A DNA stretch of 64,000 nt from Sarcocystis neurona (Eukaryota > Apicomplexa > Conoidasida > Eucoccidiorida > Sarcocystidae): positions 267,758 to 331,757 of the forward strand of contig KL647294.1 of assembly GCA_000727475.1 (NCBI GenBank). Reading direction: 5' to 3'. This document shows positions 1 through 10,700 of the stretch, piece by piece. The translations under genes were made by a program, and so were the position numbers. The notes beneath the pieces are model-generated. The model had not been told where the DNA came from. It saw only the letters and a list, made by a program, of their open reading frames with translations, and did not search any database. Position 1 is the stretch's first letter; every line of letters starts with the position of its first letter.

Positions 1-24
1 GAAGCTGACAAACGTCAGGAGACT

Positions 25-324
25 ATGCATGCAAAGCAACTCATACGGCAAATATGCTTGGTTTGTGAGTACACCGCAGCTTCTACGCGGACTCGGGCCA
101 TACTCTCGAAGGTGCCAGCTTTGGAGTCAGTGGGGCAGTGGGTGCAGGCGACTGTCAAAGGCACGCTGCGTGGGGGGTTCAGCGGTTCCTGCACGGGGAG
201 TGGCGGCAGCAGCGCGAACAGCAGCAGCAGCAGCAATAGCGGCAACACTTCAGGAGGTGGAGGAGGGATAACGCAGGAGTTCACCGTCGCGCTGAAGGCG
301 TATCGCGTGGGACCGTTTTTCTGA
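25..324 (+). CDS. Possible 3' exon of a Gly/Ser-rich protein
   Basis: An open frame ends at the TGA at 322-324. Its middle is Gly/Ser-rich (a run of Ser-Asn-Ser and five Gly) and it ends in a more ordinary segment, ITQEFTVALKAYRVGPFF. A CAG at 77-79 could be a 3' splice site, so the ATG at 25 may not be the true start and the gene may begin outside the window. No family is recognised. The antisense frame is also open but gives Pro/Leu-rich low-complexity sequence. Splice form and strand are inference. Confidence 0.35.
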   Translation: MHAKQLIRQICLVCEYTAASTRTRAILSKVPALESVGQWVQATVKGTLRGGFSGSCTGSGGSSANSSSSSNSGNTSGGGGGITQEFTVALKAYRVGPFF

Positions 325-2070
325 CATTGAAGAATAGCTTGCACCCATATGACGGGTGGTCAGCAAACGCAAGTCAAGTCAACCACATCACTTGTGGACA
401 GGTTGAAAGAGCAGTGGCATGACAAAAAGGGGAAGGACCATGAGTACGCGTCTAGCTTGTAAGGCCTGCTCGGTAGCACACGGAGGACCTGTTGAATAAA
501 ATACACTATCTACTAGTGATTAAGTACGGGCACGGACGGTGTGCAATGCGCAAACGAAAAAGGGTCTTAGAAGCAGGCTTCCTCTGAGCAAGTGACATAG
601 GAAATGGAGGTACGACGAAGGGCAAGGTCAACATCAGCTTCAAGGTCTCAGAAGCATCAACGGTTTCCGAGAATTTCCACTCTGCTCAGCGGAGCATGAC
701 TTTCAACTTGCGCAAAGACTCTGTCCAACTAAAAAGTCCGCCTATAATCTAACAAACATGTAGTGGAAGATTCACGAGGGGAAAACGTGTGGATTCATAC
801 AACTGAAAAGTGCACCTGTTATCCAGCAGATTTGTACATGCAGTGGTAGATCCATACAAAAGAATTGAGGATTCACACGATGGCAGGCCACGCTCGTCCT
901 AAAATTTCATCACCGGGAACACCCTTATGGCCGTTGGAGAAAATTTGAGAGTCGTGTGTTGCACTGTACATACTGCAAGTTAGGATTTATATCGCACGTG
1001 TTCGATCTTCACTGGTAAACACTGAGCTGTACGCTGTGTCAACTCAAATGGTCCCAGTGCGAAACAGGAGAGGCGAAAGTGATTGCGAACCGCTGTTCAA
1101 TAATTTCTACGTGTGTTGCGACGAACGCACATTTTCCGGGTGCGACAGACGGTCAACAAACTGTAGTGGAAGGAGTCGCGTGTTTCCTCAGGAATGCAGT
1201 CTATGGGTTGAGAACGCGAAACTCTTTAACGTTTATTTGTTTCGTCCTTTGCAAGATTTCCAACAAAATCTACAAAGCATTCGGCACCGCATATGCGTTC
1301 CCTGAACGTGCGCGCCCGTTTGACAAGTAGGGGCTGCGGAACCTTTCAAAACAACGTCAATCTGCGGGAAAATCGGCAGCTACTCAGCCACTGTGTTTCC
1401 GAAGTCTTGACAGAACTGCACTGGGTGCGCGAGCTTAATGTCACACCTTGTTCCACTTGCGTATCTGCGGTTCGCGCCATTGTACAAAAAATTGAGCTGC
1501 TTCGTCCTGTACGAAGCTGAAGCACGTCAGAAGTGCAGCGACATAAGACGTAGAAGCGGCCTCGTCAGAAGAGCCTGAGATGCCATGGAATCCCTTAGGC
1601 AAAATAATAAAGACACGAGCTGCTTCCTCCACCGAAGCATCCAGGCTGTACGACGTACAGAGAGGTACACACATAAGCTGAGTTGTCGTGTTGCATATAC
1701 GGGGAAATCGCGCAGCAGCCTGCACAGAAATATTAGATCTGCCCTTGTTATAAGTAGAAACACGTGCGACGAGTATGACTCGGTATAAAGTGATTAAGGT
1801 GTCGACGCTTTCTTGTTCTTGAACGATGGACTTGCAAAGTAAGTTTGTCTGAGATGGCGTCAGCGCCGGGGGTCAGTCTTGGTGCCTGTGGCGGAAAATC
1901 GGCAACCACCAACACCGCTTCAAAGAAGCGCTTTGTCACCCAGTATTCCAGCGAGGTGTAACCGCCGGCACAACATCATCCCTCATCCGTAACAGGAGCC
2001 TTCGGGTGGCACCCTTGGAGACACTCTACGGCGCACACTGGGAAGAACATGGTATCTGTGACCAACAGTT
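325..2070. other. Stretch without a recognisable gene
   Basis: Balanced base composition with almost no CAG or TA repeat and only short ORFs on both strands (none above 95 codons). None shows a domain, signal peptide or convincing splice context. The first 400 bases could include the 3' UTR of the gene ending at 324. Confidence 0.5.
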
Positions 2071-2116
2071 CAGACCCGACTGCTTTGCTGGGTAGGGTCG
2101 CAGGAGATTCTCACTG

Positions 2117-2152
<36 letters not shown>

Positions 2153-2360
2153 AAGATCCGTCGGCTCTGCTGGGCAGGGTTCCAGGAGATTTCATTGATG
2201 CATATATATATATATACATGTGTATATACGTACAAGTAGTTTAGATCCGACTGCTTCGCTGGAGAGGGTCAGAGGAGCTTCTCATTTATATCTATAGTTA
2301 TGTATACCTAGTTTAGATCTGAGTGCTTTGCTAGGCAGGGTCAGATATATATATATATAC
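2071..2360. repeat. Four-copy array of a GC-richer core with (TA)n tails
   Basis: A degenerate core of about 50 bases, containing CTGCTTTGCTGGGCAGGGTC-like sequence, occurs at about 2082, 2164, 2253 and 2325. The spacings are 82, 89 and 72 bases. The copies are separated by (TA)n tracts of varying length and by TTTAGATC before the core. The cores share clear sequence and the tails vary, as expected for a tandem array with an unstable microsatellite inside each unit. Confidence 0.8.
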
Positions 2361-3556
2361 ATATATATATATACGTACTAGGAGAAGAAGCACAGCGGGG
2401 GGGGTCGATTACTGAAGAGAACAGCAGGCGAATAGAAGTTGCCTCAACTTGCGCTGGAACAATAGTGTACTCCTAGACACTGTTGCATACTGTCTAGACG
2501 TATGAGTACCTTATGAATCGACGAAGAAAAGGCATGCTATATATAGATGTACGTAAAAAAAGAATACTCTTTCTATAAATATGTGTATACGATTGAGCAG
2601 AACGTCTGTGGAGGACCGCTGAAGTGTCGCATTGAATCGCAGCAAAGTCAAACGCGTGTCGACCACGTGTGTGTTGACTGTGTGCGGACGCGCTGCTATT
2701 GCTACTGCTGCTTTTTGTGCGAGCCACGGGACTCCTCGTCGTCGTGTTCTTCCACCGTCCTGCCTCTATGTTTGCAGAGTAGCAGCTCTGTGATAATAGG
2801 GGGGGTTTAATGCGCTGCGCTTGTGCTGTTGTGCCTGCTAAGGTAACGCGCGCGGGATGGAGTTTTAGAAATCAGCGCCTTCAGCGTCGAGGAGGCATTT
2901 CTCGTCAGCTTCCTTGGCCTTCCGTTGAAGAAACTTCCGCCATCTGCGAATTCCACCGCCACACCAACAGCATTCTGCACAGACAATATTACGTCTCTAT
3001 CTGTATTCGCGCATTTCTGTAACTATACATCTGTTCATCTATCTACTTATATATATACTTATGGAAATATATACCTGTATGTGTATATTCATGTAAGCAC
3101 GGTCGGCAATACTGTACCACACATAACAGTCACATTTCTATCCCTGTCCTACATATATATATATATGGATGTAGCAGAACTCCAGGGCACCATCCCCCAA
3201 TTCGACTACACGCATGTACCGGGGTATACATATATATGTATATATATATGTATATGTGCGTATGTGTTTTTATGTGAAGTCGGGGCAGGAGCCTCTATGT
3301 AGCTTGCGCACATGCCAGACACTACGGAAAGAGCAGTCTTCTACTGCATGTGCAGGGATAGACAGCAGAGGCGAAGCCCGTCTACTTTTCCCCGTAGGAG
3401 ACATTCACCAGGCGCGCAGGTAGAGGTGGATCTCCACGTTATTCACAGCTATAGAGATGGCGCCAGGCGCGGAAAATGATGAGCTTCGCCTCAACATTTT
3501 CCACACACATACACATGTACGCGTGGAGGGGAAGCGTGTGGTGTGCACCAGGTTCT
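2361..3556. other. Stretch without a recognisable gene, with TA-type repeats
   Basis: Contains short TA/TG microsatellites (for example near 3030-3090 and 3150-3260) and overlapping short ORFs on both strands. None has a convincing domain. It lies just downstream of the minus-strand gene ending at 3557 and may carry its 3' UTR. Confidence 0.4.
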
Positions 3557-5613
3557 TTAAACATTTATATGATATTTGAACCCTGCCAGATGGAAGCCGT
3601 CGTCCACTTGCAGACCGAAGACTTGTAGGAGTTGCGTTACAGCCCTTCTGCAAGGGAAGAGCATTTCCTTCTTCTTGGGTCTCTCTGTTTGTGTTTGGGG
3701 GAGTGAGTCACTTTCAAACGAGTTCCTCTTGCGAAGATCAAAGTGAACAACTCTTGTTGCGGACGTACATTTAAATAAATATGCGCATGTGCATACGCAT
3801 CCATACAAAAGGTAGATACGTACTGAAGAACGCAGGACGGCAGGAAGATTCTGCTTTTCTCCTTTTCACGTTAAGACAGCAGTGGACACGCAGAAGTACC
3901 GTCGTCATTTGGTCAACGTGGCACGTGTAAAAGGGCTGATGCCTATCCTACTCAGGCATCCACCTATCTATATATACATGCGTGTGCAGGCATACATACA
4001 TATATATGTAGAAAGACTGAAACAAGACAGAGAGCAGATACTACTCAGACACGTCGCCAAGAGGAAAGTGCATCCCGGCGTCTGCAGGAGGTACAACATG
4101 AAACTCCACATATGAAAGAACATCGAGTCGTCTATTTTGCGCTGCAGGCGGCAGGTCTGTCGAGTTATATATACAGACATAGAGGAAGAGAGAGACACAT
4201 ATCCACATATGTGTCCATGTAAATGTACGTGGTCCACAGCATAAAGCGCGTGTTACTGACGCTGTCTGTGACCGCTTATAATTGCTACCACTTTCACACG
4301 GGGAGAGCGACAAGCGTGTTAATACGCTTCAATTACATACGTTGCATGCACGTCTGTGTGTGGACTTGTGTGGGAACGCGAAGCATAGAGGCACGTACGC
4401 ACATATACGTGCATATATATACACATTTGTAACTACGGGCATATATATACATATATATATATATATATGTATAGAGATTTGTAACTACGGACATATGTAT
4501 ATATATACACGTGTATACATATTTGTAACTACTAATATATATATATATATATGTGCATATGTGTATATACGTACATACGTATTTGTACCTACGTACATAT
4601 ATATATATATATATATATGTGTATATATATATATGTATATATATACGTAGAGGTGCAGCTGCATATATAATATTGTCGGTAGTGAGACATTCATTTGTGT
4701 GTACATAGATATTGGTGTATGTAGAAGCCCCGACGTACCGCAGCAAATCACGTTGCTTCGGAGGAAGTCGTCCCGGATATACAAAGCGCCGTGGTATTTT
4801 TGATAGGACAACGAGAGGTTCCTCTTCATCTTCTTTCTCTTTTCCTTGTTCCAGCTCAGCCCCCTCATGCCAGCGCAACTCGGCCGCTTCCTTTCCACCA
4901 CTTGCTGCCGCTGCTGCTGCTGCAGCCGGCGCTGCTCCCGATGGTACTGCAGGTCCTACCCCTGGGGCCGCCGCTGCTGCGTCCGCCGCTGTCTTGGTCT
5001 CTGCTGCAGTGTCGAGCGCGGCCGCAGCAGCGTCTCCGCAAGGAGTCTGCAGCGGCTCGGTGACCCCGTCCGGACGTAGCTGCTGAAGCTCCTCGGAAAG
5101 TTGGTTAATCCTTTCGTATAGATTTTCGACTCGGCGCTGCTGCCTCTTCCTGCGGGTGCCGCGGACAAGTTGCTGCAGTCGCCTGCGGTGCTCCTGCAGC
5201 TGCTGCAGCAGTCCGCGCAACTGCAGCCTCAGCACCCGTCGGCGCAGGCGCAGCAGGCGCTGCATAGGCCTGTTGCTGTCGGCGTCAGCAGCAGCTTCAG
5301 AAGCGACAGACGAGGAGGACGGAGGAAGAGAAGGAGGAGGGGGAGCAGCAGCACCAGAGTCGAAGTCTGGCTGGAACTCGGCGACAACGCGATCGTGGGT
5401 CCCCCTCTGCAGCAGCAGACAGCGGCCGCCAAGTGCCCGTATCGCTCGCGCTGCACTCCGAGTGAACGCGTGCGCCTGCAGAGGACAGCAGAACAGCAGA
5501 AAAAAGAGCAGCAGGAAGACAAACAGCACAACAGAAAAAGGAGATGGAAAACGAAGAGGGACTACCAGAAAATAAACGAGAAGAAGCGGCCTCTGCGGAC
5601 CAAGGCCGTTCAT
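3557..5613 (-). CDS. Two-exon signal-peptide protein with coiled coil (hypothetical)
   Basis: Exon 1 is 5613-4739 and exon 2 is 3647-3557, separated by a 1,091-base intron (donor GTACGTCG, acceptor CCCTTGCAG). The phases match and give 321 residues. Residues 9-45 are strongly hydrophobic and end in QAHA, which fits a signal peptide. A basic segment follows (FTRSAARAIRALGGR). In coccidia a signal peptide plus a basic stretch can mean apicoplast targeting, but this is only inference. Residues about 115-183 are rich in Leu, Gln and Arg and look like a coiled coil. An Ala/Pro-rich linker comes next. A conserved-looking C-terminus crosses the splice site: RRFVYPGRLPPKQRDLLR joins RAVTQLLQVFGLQVDDGF. 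Read through without splicing, the ORF runs into intronic TA repeat and becomes an Ile-Tyr tail. No family is recognised. Confidence 0.6.
4425..4660. repeat. Array of ATTTGTAACTACGGACATATA cores with (TA)n
   Basis: The core ATTTGTAACTACGGACATA, with small changes, starts at 4425, 4477, 4521 and 4581, and long (TA)n runs separate the copies. The array lies inside the intron of the minus-strand gene 3557-5613. Confidence 0.75.
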
Positions 5614-7290
5614 AAGCGGACATGCAGAAAGGCGGGAAGAAAAGATGAAGTCACTGAAGAACTACGTGTAGCGTGGGGATACCAGGAACGGCAGGTCAAG
5701 AAGAGCGTGTGGGAGGACCTTCCGAAGGGGGAAAGGAGAAGAGCAAAACACGCTGGAAGCAGACTTCCAAGCAAAAACGAAGCAGAACAGAGAAGGAACA
5801 GCAGCACCTCCATCTCTCACAAAAAAGGTCCGCCTAATATCGGTGGAAGCAAGGCGCAGAAGTTCACACTGTTTTACCTGTGCACATCTGTCGCCTACAC
5901 ACTCGACCATACACACACACAAATATATATATATATATGAGCAGACACATACATATATATATATATATATGTGGGCCTATACACACAAATATATACGTAT
6001 ATATATATATATATTCTGATCGTGTGGATACCTCGAATCTACACATTCGAACATACGTATACGTGTATACGTGCATATATATATATATATACATGAGAGA
6101 CGAAGAAGGTGTAGCAGTAGCGAGTGGTGTGGCATCCGCTGGGGTAGCCATGCCCCTTGTGTAACGAGCACAAAACACAAACATACACATATATCTATAA
6201 ACACGTAAATAAAAGTAGCCACTGTCATATATATACGTACAAAGTTTAAATATACACATATGAAAAGGGAGAGTCCAGCAGTCTCTCCTCCTTGGACTGG
6301 GAAGGTTTTCTGCAAAATTAAAGTCAGCAGGTGCAGTTTCTCAGTCTCTTCGAGTTGTCCAAAATTTGCCGAGGACGACAAAAACGGACGGATGGAGACG
6401 CCGATTCAGCGCGAAGCCTTCTCCTCCTATCCGCAGAAAAGTACCTACCAGCCTCTCTATCTACTAACCTATCTACGTATGTATCTATATACCTATTTAT
6501 CTACCTGTCTACCTACGTATGTGTCTCCCTATTTATCTATCTCCCTACCCATTTATTTACTCATCTATTTGTACGTCTACCTATCTATGTATCTCTCCAT
6601 AAACCCGTATGTACACAAATGTAAATACGCATATACATAGAGAGGCATGGACAGCGATAGTACGGCCACGCCAAATCTACGGCCGAATATCTGCAGGGGA
6701 GATGCGCTGTTCCCGAGACGTGATACAAAAGAGTCCATAAATACATATATACATATATATACATTTATATGTTCATGTGTCTTCATGCTCATACACAAAT
6801 CCACACATTCTGTCTATCTATCTATATGTATATATATAAACATGTCCGTCTAGCGACACATCCACAGACACAGGGACATTACACAAGCAGTCCATACATA
6901 CATATACATATATCTACATAGATACGGATATATAGTTATGTGTTTGCATGCTCACACACACCTCCACTCAAGTTTAATCTAACCAGAGAAATACCTATAT
7001 ATATATACATATAATCTTATGTAGCGACGCATACCCATATACATATATATTCTATGCGTGTCCAGAGAAAACATATACAGGCGCTTGGAGTGACGTATAT
7101 ATGTGTGGGTATCTTATTGTATATATAAATGTGTAGATGTGAGTAGATGAGCAGGCAAGTGAAAGATATAAAAGACACATGTTGACTCTCTCGAGAACAC
7201 CAAGAGGCCTCCTCTCCTACTGTCTGCAGAAAGTCTTTGTTCCGCGCGCGCGCCAAGAAGCAGATGCAGTGCAATCTACTTACTTGCCTA
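5614..7290. other. Repeat-rich stretch without a recognisable gene
   Basis: Starts with the probable 5' flank of the gene whose ATG is at 5613. It holds (TA)n tracts near 5920-6100 and a degenerate TATC/CTAC tetranucleotide tract at about 6455-6600, with more TA/CA repeat up to 7050. ORFs over the TA tracts encode only Ile-Tyr-Thr-His alternations and are treated as noise. The short ORFs around 6260-6420 show no domain. Confidence 0.5.
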
Positions 7291-7299
7291 TATACATAT

Positions 7300-7612
7300 A
7301 GAGAGAGAGAAAGAGAGAAGGAGTATATATGCCTGCAGCTTTACATGTCCATATAGAGAGAGAGAGCATTTACGTTTGCATGTTTGCACATATATATATA
7401 TATGTAAACAGAGAGAGCGCGAGGGAGAGGGAGCACATACGTTTGCATACCTACATATATATATATAGAAAGAGAGACGTAGAGAAAGGAAAAGAGGGAA
7501 ATGGAACATATACTTGCATATTTCCATATATATATATGTATGTATATATAGAGAGAGGGAGGGGGAGCATATATGTTTTCATGTTTACACACATATATAT
7601 ATAGCAGTGGTA
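7300..7612. repeat. Array of (GA)n plus ACGTTTGCAT core plus (TA)n
   Basis: Units consist of a purine (GA/GGA)n block, then ACGTTTGCAT or a variant, then (TA)n. The core starts at 7372, 7439, 7512 and 7573, spaced 67, 73 and 61 bases. It lies downstream of the last uL15 exon. Confidence 0.7.
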
Positions 7613-7798
7613 TTCTTTGAAAGATATCTACGCTTAGATATAAAAGTGTATATACCGAGAAAATTTGAACAAGAGACATCGGCATGGCTTCGCATCTCAT
7701 CGACACCAATATGTATACAGATATATGTCATTCTAGCTTCTGCTGCCTCCTACTCATACGCATATACACACGTATGTGATTGGCGGTGCTGCAGGCGT

Positions 7799-10700
7799 CT
7801 AAAGCGTTTTCAAGCAGACCTCTGAACCCTTGGCGGAGAAAAACACGAAGGCAAACAGGAAAAGACGAGAAGAAGAAGAAGACGAAGCCAGGCTGACCTT
7901 AACAGTCAAATTGCTGACGCGCAGCGTAACTTCTTCGTCCTTTGTCTTGTGTCTGAGAGAGGGGCCGGTTATCTGCAGAGAGAGACGGAGACGGGAAATC
8001 CAGAAAAGAGACAGCGCCCGTGAGGCCGAAGCTCCGCGAGCATCATGAAGCCGCGTGTTATCCCTCACAAATGAAGAAAGCGCTGCAGTTCAATCCTGCA
8101 GCTCGATCCTCTTCCTTCGGCGGAGTGTTCGTCAGAAGATGAAGAACAAGAAACGAGAGAAAAACTTCCTTCCCCAGAAAAGACAGATTAAAAGGAGACG
8201 CTGCTGCCAGGAGGAAGACGCGAACAAATAATACGCCGTGTAGGCAGCTCGTACCCCTTCTGCTGCACGGCCTCGTCACCTACACCCGCACAATCACTAC
8301 GCCTCTCCCTCTTCACAAGAACCTCCCTTCAAACATATATATATATATATATATATGTATTTACATGAGCACACATTCTAACGCTTACAGAAGAACATAC
8401 AACCTGGGATTCTTTTAGAAAATACACGTACAGAAATTGATATATATGCATCTGAAGCATGTATATATATGTGCATATATATATGTATGTAGGTGGATAG
8501 TGGAACGCAGTACCTCAGATGCTACACGTGTCGATGGATCCCTGAAGAAAAATTGTAGCGTTGTTAAAAAGTAAACAGCAAACGCTTAGACAGAGATACT
8601 TCGACAAATATGCACGTATGTCCACGTAACTACACGCATATATACATACACACACATATACATACATGTATACGCAGTATATGAATATATCCATATACGT
8701 AGATATACATATATGTATATACGTACACAGAAACACGGTGAAAAGTGGATAAGTAGAGTTGTGGATGCGTCTAGAGAGAGCTGCAGAAAGCTGCTGCATG
8801 CGTCTGCTTGCGTCGACAAAAAGGAAATGTTTCCCATCTGTACACGTCCACGTGGGGATGGAAGCAGCTGCAGAAGAACAGCAGCAGCAGACGGGCAGGA
8901 GACGCAGTAGCAGGAAACGAAGCAGCGCAGCTGCCGGAGATAGGCGTAGAGGAGGCCCGGCAGTCGGCCGGCAGCCGCGGCAGCAAGGAGCAGCAGCAGG
9001 ATGCCCCGCTGGTAGCAGCAGCCGCAGCAGGAGGACGCAGCAAGCGCCACCAGGGACAGCCGCCGAGGCGGGGAGGCGGCGGCAGCAGCTGCAGCGCAGT
9101 CCGGAGGTCGAAAGAGGACGGCAAAGCAGCAGCAGAGAGCAGCAGCAAAAAAAAGAAGAGAGGCAGCTACGTCGCTGCAGATGAAGAAGAAGAGGAGGAT
9201 AGGAGGAGAAGGGGATAAGGCGATTACCTTTACTGGACAGTTGCGTTTGTACGTCCCAAGAGGGATGCCTCGCTGTTGCATCGTGTGCCAGTCCGCTACA
9301 TCTCCGTCGCGGAGAAAATTCAGCAAAGGAAGTCGAATAATTTGGAAGGGGAAACGGCGATATTTCTGCTGGTGTGCCGGGCCCAGCGGCCGCCCAACAA
9401 ATTTGGGGAGCTTCCGATACAGAGGCGTCTGTCCTCCTTCAAACCCTGCGCGGTTAAAAAGAAAGCGGCAAACCTACATACAAAACATGCCGTTCTATTC
9501 CCCTATACAAGCACCTACATACACGTGTACACATATATGTATATGTAAACAATACACGCGTGCAGGCACACATATATATAGGTGAATACACGGGTGCACA
9601 TATATATATGTACGTATATTTAGAAAGAGATACAAAGAGAGGTCCACACACAAACCCACGCACAAACGTAAGTAAGTTGACAGAGGCGTCGAGGAGAGAA
9701 CGTAGGAAGAGAAGCGGGAAGGAATATATGTAGAACGACAGAAATACATCAGATCCTCAAGGCGCCGCCAGCACACACGGGCGACATATACATTCACATA
9801 TATATATATATATATATTTGTATTTGTATGTGGATAGAAACGTAGATCTATGCGATTTCCGCGTACGTGTCTCGTCTTTCTGTCTCTGTCCGGGAACGAG
9901 GAAGAGAGACGAGGGAACAGCGGAAAAGCGGGGGCGACACATGCAGTCTGTCGACTGACCACAGAAGTTAACACTTGAGCGAGGGAAAATCGCATTATTT
10001 ATGCGTCCTGCCTGCGTCTCTACATGCGTTTCCTCTCCCCTCCCTCGCCGCGTGCCGCAATTGACGGAAGGACGCCGCACCTATCGTTGCAGCACCAGCA
10101 ACTCCGGTGTACATACACTCCAAGCCGTCGCTACATGTATACGTGCATGTGGTGTCTCTACACCTGAACACACTTGAGTCTGAAGCTGCACCTAAACCTT
10201 CAAGCAGACTGTCTGCGAATACCCTTCAGGACGTTCGTCAGCGGCAGCTGCGGTGTACATACACCCAAATGCGTGCTTCCAAACACACACACGTACATGA
10301 AGTGCTGCGGCGTATCCACACAAAAGCTGCTGCTTACCAACATACATGTATATATACGGATGAAGAGTAGTGCTCGTGTAGCTGCGTGTGGATTTAAATA
10401 CACACGTATTTGTGTCTATATATAGAGAGAGAAGGAGATAGATATAGATGTAGTGACCTCATGCGCATGTGTGCGTGGGCCTCGATACGTATATGTACAC
10501 GCATCTATGTAGCTATACGGATCTATCTGTCCATCTGTCCGTCTATCTCTGTGTCCATATACATATACATATATATATATCTGTGTGTCCGTCTTTCTGT
10601 CCGTCTGTGTGTCCTTTGTTTCCCTCTCTCTACACATACATATATACATACATATATACGTATTATCACATATATATTTGCATGCATAACTAGACATAAA

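Noticed and set aside
2071..2360. Array resembling a CRISPR (repeated core, variable spacer)
   Set aside because: Spacers are (TA)n rather than unique sequence, spacing is irregular, and the genome is eukaryotic with introns.
4282..4650. ORFs of Ile-Tyr-Thr-His alternation (also at 5.9, 7.4, 12.6-13.3, 15.7 and 60.5 kb)
   Set aside because: They are direct translations of (TA)n/TACATA repeat; composition follows the microsatellite and no frame holds ordinary sequence.
9181..9585. Plus-strand ORFs that look protein-like (for example VPVRYISVAEKIQQRK)
   Set aside because: They are antisense to the uL15 exon 9445-9228; the minus strand carries the FEGGQTPLYRKLPK family signature, so the plus reading is coincidence.
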